This document shows positions 41,413-50,415 of a DNA stretch of 64,000 nt, piece after piece. Made by a program: the position numbers and the translations under genes. The first letter of the stretch is position 1; every line of letters begins with the position of its first letter. Origin of the DNA: Frigoribacterium sp. Leaf415 (GTDB lineage: Bacteria > Actinomycetota > Actinomycetes > Actinomycetales > Microbacteriaceae); contig NZ_LMQR01000001.1 in assembly GCF_001424645.1 (NCBI RefSeq), positions 613,301-677,300 of the forward strand, given 5' to 3'. Under the pieces are notes generated by a model. That model was given only the letters and a program-made list of their open reading frames with translations. It searched no databases and was not told where the DNA came from.

Positions 41413-43128
41413 ATGAGCCACGCCGACGACGCGACACCGGTCGCGCACGCCGACGAGACACCCGGCAACGCGACGAGCGCCGCCCGCGACCACACCCAGG
41501 AGGCGCTGGTCACGCCCCGCCGGAGGGCCTTCGCCCCGTGGGTCTTCTGGCCCGCAGCGGCCGTGATCCTCGGCTTCGTCGTCTTCGCCATGGCCTTTCC
41601 GACCGTGGCCGAGGGCCTGTTCGGGTCGATCCAGAGCGGCATCGTGGGGGCGTTCGGCTGGTACTACGTGCTGCTCGCGGCCGTCTTCGTGGTCTTCGCC
41701 CTGTGGATGGGCGTCAGCCGTTACGGCGACATCAAGCTCGGCAAGGACGACGACGAGCCCGAGTTCTCGCGCCTCTCGTGGCTCTCCATGCTCTTCGCCG
41801 CCGGCATGGGGATCGGCCTGGTGTTCTACGGGGTCGCCGAACCGCTCAGCCACTACGCGAGTCCGCGCCCGGGCGTGACCGGCGACGACAACCAGCTCGC
41901 CGGCCAGGCCCTGAGCCAGACCTACCTGCACTGGGGCGTGCACGCGTGGGCGATCTACATCGTGGTGGGGCTGGGCATGGCCTACGCGATCCACCGTCGT
42001 GGCCGTCCGGTGTCGATCCGGTACGCCCTCGAACCCCTGCTCGGCAGCCGCATCGACGGTCTCTGGGGCAACGTCATCGACGTGGTCTCGGTCGTCGGCA
42101 CGCTCTTCGGCGTCGCGACGTCGCTGGGTCTCGGCGTTCTGCAGATCTCGGCCGGACTCTCGGCCGCGGGCATCGCCGAGCCGACCCTGGTGATCCAGGT
42201 GATCCTGATCGCGGCCATCACGGGCGTCACGATCTTCTCCCTGGTCAGCGGGGTCACCAAGGGCATGAAGTGGCTCTCGAACATCAACATCGTGCTGGCC
42301 GCCCTGCTGCTCGTCTTCGTGCTGGTCAGCGGCCCGTCGCTCTTCCTGCTGCGCGACTTCGTCCAGTCGCTCGGCAACTACCTGCAGAACGTCGTCGGCC
42401 TGACCTTCACGGTGAGCGCCTTCTCGGGGGCCGAGGGCGAGGCCTGGCAGGGGGCGTGGACGACCTTCTACTGGGGGTGGTGGATGTCCTGGGCGCCGTT
42501 CGTCGGCATCTTCATCGCACGCATCTCGAAGGGCCGCACGGTCCGCGAGTTCGTCGTCGGCGTGCTCGTCGTGCCGACGCTGCTGACCTTCCTCTGGTTC
42601 AGCGTCATGGGCGGTGCCGCGCTCTACCGTGAGGTCTTCGGGGGCGGCGGCCTCGTGGGCGCCGACGGCTCGGTCGACACCGAAGGGGCGCTCTTCGAGA
42701 TGCTGCAGGGCCTGCCCGGCGGCTCGATCGCGGTCTTCGGGGCCATCCTGCTGATCGGTCTGTTCTTCATCACGTCCTCCGACTCGGGCTCGCTCGTCCT
42801 CGGCATGATCTCGACCGGCGGCGACACCGAGCCGAAGACCTGGGTCCGCATCTTCTGGGCCGTGGTCACGGCCCTCGTCGCCATCGCCCTGCTCGTCACC
42901 GGCGGGCTCGACGCCCTCAAGACGGCCGCGATCATCACGGCACTGCCGTTCAGCGTCGTCATGATCGGCATCTGCGTCGCGACCTTCCGGGCCTTCGACG
43001 CCGAGCACCGACGTGTCCTGCGGGCGCGTCGCACGCAGCTGCGCGACGACTTCGGCGACCACTACGGACTCGAGGAGGCGCGGGTCCCCAAACGCGGTCT
43101 GCTCGGCCTCGGTCGCCGCCGCTCGTAG
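41413..43128 (+). CDS. BCCT family betaine/choline/carnitine transporter
   Basis: A 571-residue secondary transporter of the BCCT family, importing compatible solutes such as glycine betaine, usually in response to high osmolarity. The N-terminus is hydrophilic (about 40 residues). Conserved segments are AGMGIGLVFYGVAEPLSHY, QTYLHWGVHAWAIY, GVATSLGLGVLQI with its unwound Gly-rich helix, and the aromatic box WGWWMSWAPFVGIFIARIS. The C-terminal tail has Arg-rich clusters (HRRVLRARRTQLR), as in osmosensing members. The exact substrate cannot be told. It carries an AGGAGGCGCG copy at 43073. Confidence 0.93.
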   Translation: MSHADDATPVAHADETPGNATSAARDHTQEALVTPRRRAFAPWVFWPAAAVILGFVVFAMAFPTVAEGLFGSIQSGIVGAFGWYYVLLAAVFVVFALWMGVSRYGDIKLGKDDDEPEFSRLSWLSMLFAAGMGIGLVFYGVAEPLSHYASPRPGVTGDDNQLAGQALSQTYLHWGVHAWAIYIVVGLGMAYAIHRRGRPVSIRYALEPLLGSRIDGLWGNVIDVVSVVGTLFGVATSLGLGVLQISAGLSAAGIAEPTLVIQVILIAAITGVTIFSLVSGVTKGMKWLSNINIVLAALLLVFVLVSGPSLFLLRDFVQSLGNYLQNVVGLTFTVSAFSGAEGEAWQGAWTTFYWGWWMSWAPFVGIFIARISKGRTVREFVVGVLVVPTLLTFLWFSVMGGAALYREVFGGGGLVGADGSVDTEGALFEMLQGLPGGSIAVFGAILLIGLFFITSSDSGSLVLGMISTGGDTEPKTWVRIFWAVVTALVAIALLVTGGLDALKTAAIITALPFSVVMIGICVATFRAFDAEHRRVLRARRTQLRDDFGDHYGLEEARVPKRGLLGLGRRRS

Positions 43129-43143
43129 CCGAGGTGCGAGCCT

Positions 43144-43177
43144 GCGGTGGTCGCCGTCCTCGGGTGGCGACCACCGC
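43144..43177 (+). terminator. Perfect 12-bp hairpin after the BCCT gene
   Basis: GCGGTGGTCGCC (43144-43155) pairs perfectly with 43166-43177 across a 10-base loop, 15 bases after the stop. No T-tract. Confidence 0.75.
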
Positions 43178-43199
43178 CTCCTCGGGTCCGTGGTGGTGC

Positions 43200-43448
43200 T
43201 AACATGAACGATGCAGCCTGCTCAGCGGGCTGACTTCGCGTGCCCTGTGCGTCCTCGGACGCACCGACGTCGAGGCGACCTGGTCGCCTCGCGCCGCTCC
43301 CGGCCTCCACGTCCATTCGGTCCGAACGCGCCTCACGGTGTGATCGGCGGACGTGTGCCCGGGCACCAGGCAGTGGCGACCGACCGGTCGCCCGACAACC
43401 GACAAGCAGGCGCACCCGCGGGTGCGCCCAGAATCAAGGAGAACGACC
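43200..43448 (+). promoter_or_regulatory. rpsB promoter and long structured leader
   Basis: A -10 box TAACAT lies at 43200-43205, giving a leader of about 235 bases. The leader contains four near-perfect hairpins: 43247-43264 (8 bp, GTGCGTCC/GGACGCAC), 43271-43291 (10 bp), 43375-43392 (7 bp) and 43409-43428 (9 bp, GGCGCACCC/GGGTGCGCC), plus a 12-bp palindrome at 43356. AAGGAG at 43438 follows the last hairpin. S2 represses rpsB-tsf in other bacteria, so this is a candidate S2-binding leader. Confidence 0.6.
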
Positions 43449-44381
43449 ATGGCCGTCGTCACCATCCGCCAGCTGCTCGACAGCGGCGTCCACTTCGGAC
43501 ACCAGACCCGCCGCTGGAACCCGAAGGTGAAGCGCTTCATCCTCGCCGAGCGCTCGGGCATCCACATCATCGACCTGCAGCAGTCGCTCGGGTACATCGA
43601 CAAGGCGTACGACTTCGTCAAAGAGACGGTCGCCCACGGTGGCACCATCCTCTTCGTCGGCACCAAGAAGCAGGCCCAGGGCTCCATCGCCGAGCAGGCC
43701 AACCGCGTCGGCCAGCCCTTCGTCAACCAGCGCTGGCTCGGTGGTCTCCTGACCAACTTCCAGACGGTCTCGAAGCGCCTCGCCCGCATGAAAGAGCTCG
43801 AAGACATCGACTTCGACGACACGACGCAGGGCTTCACCAAGAAGGAACTGCTGATCAAGAAGCGTGAGCTCGACAAGCTGCACAAGACGCTCGGCGGAAT
43901 CCGCAACCTGACCAAGACGCCGTCCGCCCTCTGGGTCGTCGACACCAAGAAAGAGCACCTCGCGATCGACGAGGCCAAGAAGCTGGGCATCCCGGTCATC
44001 GGCATCCTCGACACGAACTGCGACCCCGACGAGATCAACTTCCCGATCCCGGGCAACGACGACGCGATCCGTTCCGTCGGCCTGCTGACGCGCATCGTCG
44101 CCGACGCCGCCGCCGAGGGCCTGGTGCAGCGTCACCAGAAGCCCGAGGACGCCGACCAGCCCGTCGAGCCCATGGCCGAATGGGAGGCCGAGCTGCTCGC
44201 GCAGGGCGAGGCCAAGGCCGCTGACGCCGCCGCCGAGGCCCCGGTCGCCGAGGCCCCCGTCGAGGAGAACGACGCCGACGCACAGGTCGCCGCGAAGCCC
44301 CTGGGCGAGCCGGTCGTCGAGCCCGTCGCCGAGGCGACCGAGGCCACCGCCGCCGAGCCGGCCGACGCCGACTCGAAGTAG
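43449..44381 (+). CDS. rpsB: 30S ribosomal protein S2
   Basis: The 310-residue protein opens [19 protein letters not shown] and continues [40 protein letters not shown] and [16 protein letters not shown], all S2 signatures. The last 70 residues are an Ala/Glu/Val/Pro-rich acidic tail typical of actinobacteria. TCAAGGAGAACGACC before ATG 43449 is a good ribosome binding site; the longer frame from 43353 is rejected. Cotranscribed with tsf. Confidence 0.97.
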   Translation: MAVVTIRQLLDSGVHFGHQTRRWNPKVKRFILAERSGIHIIDLQQSLGYIDKAYDFVKETVAHGGTILFVGTKKQAQGSIAEQANRVGQPFVNQRWLGGLLTNFQTVSKRLARMKELEDIDFDDTTQGFTKKELLIKKRELDKLHKTLGGIRNLTKTPSALWVVDTKKEHLAIDEAKKLGIPVIGILDTNCDPDEINFPIPGNDDAIRSVGLLTRIVADAAAEGLVQRHQKPEDADQPVEPMAEWEAELLAQGEAKAADAAAEAPVAEAPVEENDADAQVAAKPLGEPVVEPVAEATEATAAEPADADSK

Positions 44382-44423
44382 TCCTCCTCCACCCTTCCGA
44401 CTCCACGAAAGGAAGTCAGACAC

Positions 44424-45251
44424 ATGGCCAACTACACCATCGCTGACGTCAAGATCCTCCGTGACCGCCTCGGCGCGGGCATGGTCGACAGCAAGAACGC
44501 CCTCGAAGAAGCCGACGGCGACATCGAGAAGGCCGTCGAGATCCTCCGCGTCAAGGGACTGAAGGGCGTCGCCAAGCGCGAGGGCCGTCAGACCACCGCG
44601 GGTCTCGTCGCCGCGAAGCCCGGCTCGGGCTACGCCACGCTGATCGAGCTCGCCAGCGAGACCGACTTCGTCGCGAAGAACGAGAAGTTCGTCGCCCTGG
44701 CCGACCAGGTCCTCGAGGCCGTCCACGCGGCCGGTGCCTCCAGCGCCGCCGAGGGCAACGCCGCCGCGATCGGTGGCCAGACCGTCGAGGCCTTCGTCAA
44801 CGACGAGGCCGCGCTCATGGGCGAGAAGGTCGAACTGCGCACCGTCAACCGCATCGAGGGCGAGCAGTTCGCCATCTACCTGCACAAGACCTCGAAGGAC
44901 CTGCCCCCGCAGGTCGGCGTGGTCGTGGGCTACACGGGTGACGACGCCGAGACCGCTCGTTCGATCGCTCAGCACATCGCCTTCGCCGCGCCGACGTACC
45001 TGTCGCGTGACGAGGTGCCGGCCGAGCAGGTCGACAAGGAGCGTGCCATCGTCGAGGAGACCGCGAAGAACGAGGGCAAGCCCGAAGCGGCCCTGCCCAA
45101 GATCATCGAGGGTCGCCTCACGGGCTTCTTCAAGGAGATCGCCCTGCTCGACCAGGCCTACGCGAAGGACAACAAGTTGTCGGTCGCGAAGGTCGTCGAC
45201 GAGGCCGGACTGTCGATCACGGGCTTCGCCCGCATCAAGGTCGGCGCCTAA
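44424..45251 (+). CDS. tsf: Elongation factor Ts
   Basis: Nucleotide-exchange factor for EF-Tu. The 275-residue protein has the UBA-like start IADVKILRDRLGAGMVDSKN, the second signature ELASETDFVAKNEKFV and two core repeats. The pattern GRLTGFFKEIALLDQAYAKD near the end is also diagnostic. GAAAGGAAG is the ribosome binding site. A strong hairpin follows the stop, ending the rpsB-tsf operon. Confidence 0.97.
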   Translation: MANYTIADVKILRDRLGAGMVDSKNALEEADGDIEKAVEILRVKGLKGVAKREGRQTTAGLVAAKPGSGYATLIELASETDFVAKNEKFVALADQVLEAVHAAGASSAAEGNAAAIGGQTVEAFVNDEAALMGEKVELRTVNRIEGEQFAIYLHKTSKDLPPQVGVVVGYTGDDAETARSIAQHIAFAAPTYLSRDEVPAEQVDKERAIVEETAKNEGKPEAALPKIIEGRLTGFFKEIALLDQAYAKDNKLSVAKVVDEAGLSITGFARIKVGA

Positions 45252-45262
45252 GCAGCACCGTG

Positions 45263-45296
45263 ACGGGGCCCGAGACGAACGTGTCTCGGGCCCCGT
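45263..45296 (+). terminator. Perfect 14-bp hairpin terminator after tsf
   Basis: ACGGGGCCCGAGAC (45263-45276) pairs perfectly with 45283-45296 across a 6-base loop, 12 bases after the tsf stop. Confidence 0.85.
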
Positions 45297-45366
45297 TCCC
45301 GTGCCCGGCCGAGGTGACGACGTCGGGTGCATCAGCGGCGACGGACGGCGACCAGCCCGAACTCGC

Positions 45367-45372
45367 TAACCT
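45367..45372 (+). promoter_or_regulatory. -10 box of the pyrH promoter
   Basis: TAACCT about 30 bases before ATG 45403, giving a short leader with a GGAGA ribosome binding site. Confidence 0.5.
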
Positions 45373-45402
45373 GGCTACGGCCACGACGAGACGGAGACTC
45401 GC

Positions 45403-46122
45403 ATGACATCGGAAACCACCGGACGACGACGCGTCCTGCTGAAGCTCTCGGGCGAGGCCTTCGGCGGCGGCCAGCTCGGCGTGAACCCCGACGTGGTCGG
45501 CGCCATCGCCCGCGAGATCGCCGATGCGGCGACCGACGTCGAGATCGCCATCGTGGTCGGCGGCGGCAACTTCTTCCGCGGTGCCGAGCTCAGTCAGCGC
45601 GGCATGGACCGGGGCCGGGCCGACTACATGGGCATGCTGGGCACCGTCATGAACGCCCTCGCCCTCCAGGACTTCCTCGAGCAGGCCGGTGCCGCGACGC
45701 GTGTCCAGTCCGCCATCGCGATGACCCAGGTCGCCGAGCCCTACATCCCTCGTCGTGCCGAGCGGCACCTCGAGAAGGGACGCGTCGTCATCTTCGGTGC
45801 CGGGGCCGGTCTGCCGTACTTCTCGACCGACACCGTCTCGGCCCAGCGAGCCCTCGAGATCGGGGCCTCCGAGGTCCTCGTCGCCAAGAACGGCGTCGAC
45901 GGCGTCTACTCGGCGGACCCCCGCCACGACCCGTCGGCGGTCAAGCTCGACCAGCTCACGTACCAAGAGGCACTGATGCAGGGGCTCAAGGTCGTGGACT
46001 CGACCGCCTTCAGCCTCTGCATGGACAACGGCATGCCCATGCACGTGTTCGGCATGGAAGGCGAGGGCAACATCGCCCGCGCCATCCGCGGCGAACGCAT
46101 CGGAACCATCGTCAGCAACTAG
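45403..46122 (+). CDS. pyrH: Uridylate kinase
   Basis: Phosphorylates UMP to UDP in pyrimidine synthesis; the hexameric bacterial type unrelated to eukaryotic UMP/CMP kinase. Visible motifs are [47 protein letters not shown] and [18 protein letters not shown]. The 239-residue length is standard. A short leader with its own -10 box separates it from tsf; frr follows closely. Confidence 0.96.
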   Translation: MTSETTGRRRVLLKLSGEAFGGGQLGVNPDVVGAIAREIADAATDVEIAIVVGGGNFFRGAELSQRGMDRGRADYMGMLGTVMNALALQDFLEQAGAATRVQSAIAMTQVAEPYIPRRAERHLEKGRVVIFGAGAGLPYFSTDTVSAQRALEIGASEVLVAKNGVDGVYSADPRHDPSAVKLDQLTYQEALMQGLKVVDSTAFSLCMDNGMPMHVFGMEGEGNIARAIRGERIGTIVSN

Positions 46123-46160
46123 ACGACTAAACTCGACCGCGAACCGAACAAGGAGCACCA

Positions 46161-46718
46161 GTGGCGATCAACGACGTACTCACCGAGACGCGCGAGAAGA
46201 TGGACAAGGCGCTCGACGCCGCCAAGAACGACTTCGGCACGGTGCGGACCGGCCGCATCAACCCGGCTCTGTTCCAGAAGATCCCGATCGACTACTACGG
46301 CACGCCGACGCCGCTGGCCCAGCTCGCCTCGCTGCAGGTGCCCGAGGCGCGCACGATGATCGTCACGCCGTACGACAAGACGGCCCTCAAAGAGATCGAG
46401 AAGGCCATCGCGACCTTCCCGAACCTCGGGGCCAACCCGACGAACGACGGCACCATCGTCCGCGTCACGATCCCCGAACTGACGCAAGAGCGTCGCAAAG
46501 AGTTCGTCAAGCTCGTCCGCAGCAAGGGCGAGGACGCCAAGGTCCAGGTGCGCAACGTCCGTCGCAAGTCGAAAGAGGCGCTCGACGCGCAGAAGACCGA
46601 GGTCGGTGACGACGAGGTCGCTCGTGCCGAGAAAGAACTCGAGTCGATCACCAAGGGCTACATCGACTCCATCGACGACGCGCTGAAGAAGAAAGAAGCG
46701 GAGCTGCTCGAGGTCTGA
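46161..46718 (+). CDS. frr: Ribosome recycling factor
   Basis: Splits post-termination ribosomes with EF-G. The 185-residue protein shows [41 protein letters not shown] and [18 protein letters not shown], covering the whole family. GTG 46161 has AAGGAG 6 bases upstream. A TAAACT at 46128-46133, just past the pyrH stop, may be a second promoter. Its stop overlaps the cdsA start by one base (TGATG). Confidence 0.97.
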   Translation: MAINDVLTETREKMDKALDAAKNDFGTVRTGRINPALFQKIPIDYYGTPTPLAQLASLQVPEARTMIVTPYDKTALKEIEKAIATFPNLGANPTNDGTIVRVTIPELTQERRKEFVKLVRSKGEDAKVQVRNVRRKSKEALDAQKTEVGDDEVARAEKELESITKGYIDSIDDALKKKEAELLEV

Positions 46719-47716
46719 TGAGACAGCGACCCGACGGCGCCGGCCCCGACGACTCGTCACCGGCTCAGAAGAGTACCCTCGGCAGCCGCCGTGCCGACTT
46801 CGACGCTCGTGCGCAGGCGGCACGGCACGACATCGAGAACCAACTACGGGCCGGCAAGGCACGCCTCGACTCGCGCAACGAGAAGTTGACGGCGCGCACC
46901 GGTCGCAATCTGCCGGCCGCCATCGCCGTGGGCGTGCTCCTCGGGGCGGCGGTGCTGCTGAGCCTGATCTTCGTCAAGGCGTTCTTCATGATCGTGGCCG
47001 CGGCCCTGATCGGCTCGTTGTGCTTCGAGCTCGCCAGCGCCCTCCGCTTCGCCGGCCGCGACGTGCCCCGCCTGCCGAGCGTCCTGGCCGGTGTGGCGGT
47101 GGTCCCCGCGGCCTTCTACGGGGGAGCCGGCGGCCAGTGGGCCGCTCTCGTCGGCGGCATCGTCGTCGTCTCGCTGTGGCGCCTGGTCGAGACGGCCCGT
47201 CCTTCGCACCGAGCCGGCGCCTCCTCGCTCGGTCGCGACCTGGGTGCCGGGGCGTTCGTCCAGATCTACTGCTCGTTCCTCGGCAGCTTCATGGTGCTCA
47301 TGGCCGCCCGCCCCGACGGCCAGTGGTGGACGCTGTCGGCGCTCATCGTCGTGATCGCGGTCGACACCGGCGCCTACGCGACCGGGCTCAACTTCGGCAA
47401 GCACCCGATGGCTCCCCGCATCAGCCCGAAGAAGACCTGGGAAGGCTTCGCCGGCTCGGTGGCCGCCAGCCTCGTCGCGGCCGTGCTGCTGTCGGTCTTC
47501 CTGCTCGACGAGCCGTGGTGGTTCGGTTTCTTCTTCGGCGGCGTCATCATCGTGACGGCCACCATCGGCGACCTGTCCGAGTCGCTCATCAAGCGGGACC
47601 TCGGCATCAAGGACATCAGCACCTGGTTGCCCGGTCACGGCGGTTTCCTCGACCGGCTGGACAGCACGCTGCCGTCGGCCGCCGCGGCCTACGGTCTCTA
47701 CCTGCTCTTCGCCTAG
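46718..47716 (+). CDS. cdsA: Phosphatidate cytidylyltransferase
   Basis: Makes CDP-diacylglycerol, the branch-point of phospholipid synthesis, in the membrane. The 332-residue protein has a hydrophilic 60-residue N-terminus and about eight helices. ISPKKTWEGFAGSVAAS and the C-terminal family signature SLIKRDLGIKD, then LPGHGGFLDRLDS, are complete. Translational coupling with frr is likely. Confidence 0.95.
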   Translation: MRQRPDGAGPDDSSPAQKSTLGSRRADFDARAQAARHDIENQLRAGKARLDSRNEKLTARTGRNLPAAIAVGVLLGAAVLLSLIFVKAFFMIVAAALIGSLCFELASALRFAGRDVPRLPSVLAGVAVVPAAFYGGAGGQWAALVGGIVVVSLWRLVETARPSHRAGASSLGRDLGAGAFVQIYCSFLGSFMVLMAARPDGQWWTLSALIVVIAVDTGAYATGLNFGKHPMAPRISPKKTWEGFAGSVAASLVAAVLLSVFLLDEPWWFGFFFGGVIIVTATIGDLSESLIKRDLGIKDISTWLPGHGGFLDRLDSTLPSAAAAYGLYLLFA

Positions 47717-47788
47717 GGGCTCGCCGCCGAGGGTGACGGGCCGCGCGTCCAGCGGCTTGCCATCGGGCCATGCGGCATGATGGTGGCC

Positions 47789-48334
47789 GTGAGCAGCACA
47801 TTCCCGATCGTTCCCAAGGGCAAGCGGGGTTACGACGTCGACGAGGTCGACGCGTTCCTGGACGAGGCCCGCAAGGCCTACGCCGGCGACACCAGCCTCG
47901 GCATCGACTCCGCCCGCATCCGACGCACGGCCTTCGGGTTGACCAAGAACGGGTACTCGACGGCACACGTCGACGCCGCGCTCGAACGTCTCGAGGACGC
48001 CTTCGCCAGTCGCGAGCGTGAACGGGCGGTCTCGTCGGGGGCCGAGTCCACGTGGTTCTCGACGGCGCGGTCCGGGGCCGAGGACATCGTGGCCCGGCTC
48101 GAGCGACCGCAGGGTCACCGGTTCGACCGGGTCGGCATCCTCACGACGGGCTACCACCCGCGAGACGTCGATCGCCTCACCCGTCGCCTGCACGGCTACT
48201 TCACCGACGGCCGCCCCCTCAGCATCGACGACGTCCGGGCATCGGTCTTCCGGGCCAAGCGCGGCGGCTACCGAGAGAGCCAGGTCGACCTGCTGCTCGA
48301 CACGGTGGTCGACGTCATGCTCGCCGTCCGCTGA
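47789..48334 (+). CDS. Protein with four DivIVA-like motifs
   Basis: A 181-residue cytoplasmic protein without membrane segments. It contains four copies of a GYxxxxVDxxL motif: RGYDVDEVDAFL (residue ~14), NGYSTAHVDAAL (~55), TGYHPRDVDRLT (~121) and GGYRESQVDLLL (~160). This is the core of the DivI1A-type N-terminal motif of DivIVA, usually present once or twice and followed by a coiled coil, which is absent here. It may bind membranes or other DivIVA proteins. GTG 47789 is chosen because CATGAT stands 7 bases before it; an ATG at 47777 in frame is possible. Confidence 0.75.
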   Translation: MSSTFPIVPKGKRGYDVDEVDAFLDEARKAYAGDTSLGIDSARIRRTAFGLTKNGYSTAHVDAALERLEDAFASRERERAVSSGAESTWFSTARSGAEDIVARLERPQGHRFDRVGILTTGYHPRDVDRLTRRLHGYFTDGRPLSIDDVRASVFRAKRGGYRESQVDLLLDTVVDVMLAVR

Positions 48335-48419
48335 CGTCCACGGCCTCTGCCTCGCACGGCGGCGGGCTGCATCCCGACACGCTGACGCGTCGTCCCTGGC
48401 CCTCCGGCGTCTCATCGGT

Positions 48420-48425
48420 TACCCT
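48420..48425 (+). promoter_or_regulatory. -10 box before the transglycosylase-like gene
   Basis: TACCCT ends 10 bases before ATG 48436, with no clear Shine-Dalgarno sequence. Confidence 0.4.
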
Positions 48426-48435
48426 GGACGAACTC

Positions 48436-49260
48436 ATGGGCAGGCACGCAGCGAATCCGACCCCCGGTCCCTCTCGACGAGAGCACCCGGCCGCGGTCGA
48501 AAGACCCTCGACCCGTCGACGCGTCCGCGTGCCGGCTTCGCAGAGTGTCGTCCGTCGTCCCGCAGCCGGTCCGCTCGCGTTCACCGGCCCCGCCCGTGAC
48601 ACCGCCTCGGCCGCTCGTCGACCGGGCGTCCCGCGACGGGTCGTCCTGCCTCTCGTCGGTTTCTGTGCGTCGTTCGCCTTCGTGTCGGCATCCCTGGTCA
48701 GCCCGCTGGCCGGTGCCGAGGCCGCGACGACCGTTCCCGGCGCCGCATCCGTGCTGACCGCCCCCGGCCAGACCCTCACCGTCGCCGGTGCCGCCGTCAC
48801 GGTCGCCGACCGAGACGCGTACGGCGTCACCGAATACGTCCCGCCGCCGCCTCCGCCCGTCGTGGTGGCCGAGACCGAGAAGCCCGAGGCCTCCTCGAGT
48901 GCGACGTCCGGCGCGGCCAAGAAGTCCTCTGCTGCTCCGGTGGCGGGTACGCCCGACCCGGGCAGCGCCAAGGCCGTCGCCGCAGAACTCGTGGCCGCTC
49001 GTGGCTGGGGTTCCGACCAGTACGACTGCCTCGTGTCCCTGTGGCAGAAAGAGTCCGGCTGGAACGTCTACGCGTCCAACCGGTCGAGCGGTGCGTACGG
49101 CATTCCGCAGGCTCTGCCCGGCAGCAAGATGGCTTCCGTCGGCGCCGACTGGCAGACCAACCCGGCGACGCAGATCACCTGGGGGCTCAACTACATCGGT
49201 GGTCGCTACAGCACACCGTGTGGTGCCTGGGCCCATTCCGTCGCCAACAACTGGTACTGA
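48436..49260 (+). CDS. Secreted lytic transglycosylase-like protein
   Basis: A 274-residue protein. A basic N-terminal region of about 65 residues precedes a membrane or signal segment (LPLVGFCASFAFVSASLVS, residues ~71-89). A proline-rich stretch (PPPPPPV) and Ser/Ala linker follow. The C-terminal 85 residues resemble SLT-type peptidoglycan-cleaving domains: catalytic glutamate in LWQKESGWNVYASN, then SGAYGIPQALPGSKM and WGLNYIGGRYSTPCGAW. It should act on the cell wall. A hairpin at 49271-49290 follows. Confidence 0.85.
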   Translation: MGRHAANPTPGPSRREHPAAVERPSTRRRVRVPASQSVVRRPAAGPLAFTGPARDTASAARRPGVPRRVVLPLVGFCASFAFVSASLVSPLAGAEAATTVPGAASVLTAPGQTLTVAGAAVTVADRDAYGVTEYVPPPPPPVVVAETEKPEASSSATSGAAKKSSAAPVAGTPDPGSAKAVAAELVAARGWGSDQYDCLVSLWQKESGWNVYASNRSSGAYGIPQALPGSKMASVGADWQTNPATQITWGLNYIGGRYSTPCGAWAHSVANNWY

Positions 49261-49270
49261 CCCGTCGCAC

Positions 49271-49290
49271 GGCCCTCGACCCCGAGGGCC
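49271..49290 (+). terminator. Hairpin after the transglycosylase-like gene
   Basis: GGCCCTCG pairs with CGAGGGCC across a 4-base loop, 10 bases past the stop; no T-tract. Confidence 0.55.
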
Positions 49291-49295
49291 GTTGC

Positions 49296-49301
49296 TACGC
49301 T
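49296..49301 (+). promoter_or_regulatory. -10 box of a leaderless promoter for the small CxxC protein
   Basis: TACGCT ends 7 bases before ATG 49309; no Shine-Dalgarno sequence. Confidence 0.55.
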
Positions 49302-49308
49302 GGTGGTC

Positions 49309-49608
49309 ATGCCCCGCAGCAACCGCTCCCGTCGCTCCCGCGACCGGCGTGAGGCCGACGAGGCGTACGACATCAGCCGTGCCTCGTTCGGCGGTCTGAC
49401 GGTCGAGACCAAGCACGGGCGTTCGTTCAACGTGCAGTCGGTCTCGGCGTCGTCGGCCGTCAAAGAATACGTCTGCCCCGGCTGTTCGCTGGGCATCGCT
49501 CCCTCGACACCGCACGTCGTGGCGTGGCGCGCCGACGGGCTCTTCGGTGCCGAGGACGACCTGGCGGCGCGCCGCCATTGGCACACCCACTGCTGGAGGA
49601 TCTCGTGA
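49309..49608 (+). CDS. Small conserved actinobacterial protein with a possible zinc site
   Basis: A 99-residue protein with an Arg-rich start (MPRSNRSRRSRDRREADEAYD). The C-terminal half holds YVCPGCSLGIAPSTPHVVAW and HWHTHCW, so a CxxC plus His and Cys set could bind zinc. Proteins of this shape are common in actinobacteria and often carry the unproved label ATP/GTP-binding protein; no nucleotide-binding loop is visible. The stop overlaps the GTG start of the hydrolase, so the two are coupled. Confidence 0.78.
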   Translation: MPRSNRSRRSRDRREADEAYDISRASFGGLTVETKHGRSFNVQSVSASSAVKEYVCPGCSLGIAPSTPHVVAWRADGLFGAEDDLAARRHWHTHCWRIS

Positions 49609-50348
49609 CGACCCCCGACACCGACGCCCTCGACATCCGCGGGGGAGTCCTGCTGCCCGCGCGCCGCGAAGACGTCGAACTGCACACCGGCGACGGTCTG
49701 ACGTTGGTGGGCGAGTTGAGCCTCCCGGCGGACCGTGAGCCCGTCGGCACGATCGTCGCGCTGCACCCCCTGCCCACCGCCGGTGGGTTCATGGACTCCC
49801 ACGTCATCCGCAAGGCCGCGGCGCGCCTGCCGGCCCTGGCCGACCTCGCCGTGCTGCGGTTCAACTTCCGCGGGGTGTCATCCCCCCGCGGGCGGTCCGA
49901 GGGTGAGTTCGGCGAGGGAGTGGCCGAAGCGGCCGACCTCGCCGCCGCCGTGGCCTTCGTGTGTGATCGGGGTCTGCCCACCCCGTGGTTGGTGGGCTGG
50001 TCGTTCGGCACCGAGGTCGCTCTGAAGCACGGTCTCGACGTCGAGGTGGCGGGCGTCGTCCTGCTGTCTCCACCCCTGCACCGCACGTCCGATGCCGAGC
50101 TCGCGGCCTGGCACGGCTCCGGGCGGCCCGTGGTCGCCGTCGTGCCCGAGTTCGACGACTACCTGCGGCCCGACGAGGCGCGACGACGGTTCGCCCTCGT
50201 GCCCGAGGCCGAGGTCGTCGCCGTCGAGGGCGGCAAGCACCTCTGGGTCGGCGAGAAGCAGACCAGCCGCGTGCTGACCGAGATCGTCGGCCGGGTCGCC
50301 CCCGGTGCCCTGCCGCTGCCGTCCACCTGGCCACCCCGCGCCTCCTGA
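49605..50348 (+). CDS. Alpha/beta hydrolase family protein
   Basis: A 247-residue cytoplasmic hydrolase. The nucleophile elbow is LVGWSFGTEVALK (Ser near residue 128). The likely acid is in VVPEFDDYLRPDEAR and the catalytic histidine in GGKHLWVG. FNFRGVSSPRGRSEGEFGEGV resembles the oxyanion region of dienelactone-hydrolase-like and CocE-like small hydrolases. Substrate unknown. GTG 49605 has GGAGGA 4 bases upstream. The last codons and stop (CGC GCC TCC TGA) coincide with an AGGAGGCGCG copy on the minus strand. Confidence 0.85.
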   Translation: MTTPDTDALDIRGGVLLPARREDVELHTGDGLTLVGELSLPADREPVGTIVALHPLPTAGGFMDSHVIRKAAARLPALADLAVLRFNFRGVSSPRGRSEGEFGEGVAEAADLAAAVAFVCDRGLPTPWLVGWSFGTEVALKHGLDVEVAGVVLLSPPLHRTSDAELAAWHGSGRPVVAVVPEFDDYLRPDEARRRFALVPEAEVVAVEGGKHLWVGEKQTSRVLTEIVGRVAPGALPLPSTWPPRAS

Positions 50349-50415
50349 CGGCACGGCTGCCGGACGGCGGCCCGCGTCGCCGACCGTGGAGCACGGCGGG
50401 CGGGTGTGATGCGCC

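Noticed and set aside
39187..43062. A 1291-codon minus-strand frame opposite two transporters
   Set aside because: Low-complexity charged sequence with no domain, opposite clear MFS and BCCT genes. Only its far end, in another frame, holds the M23 gene.
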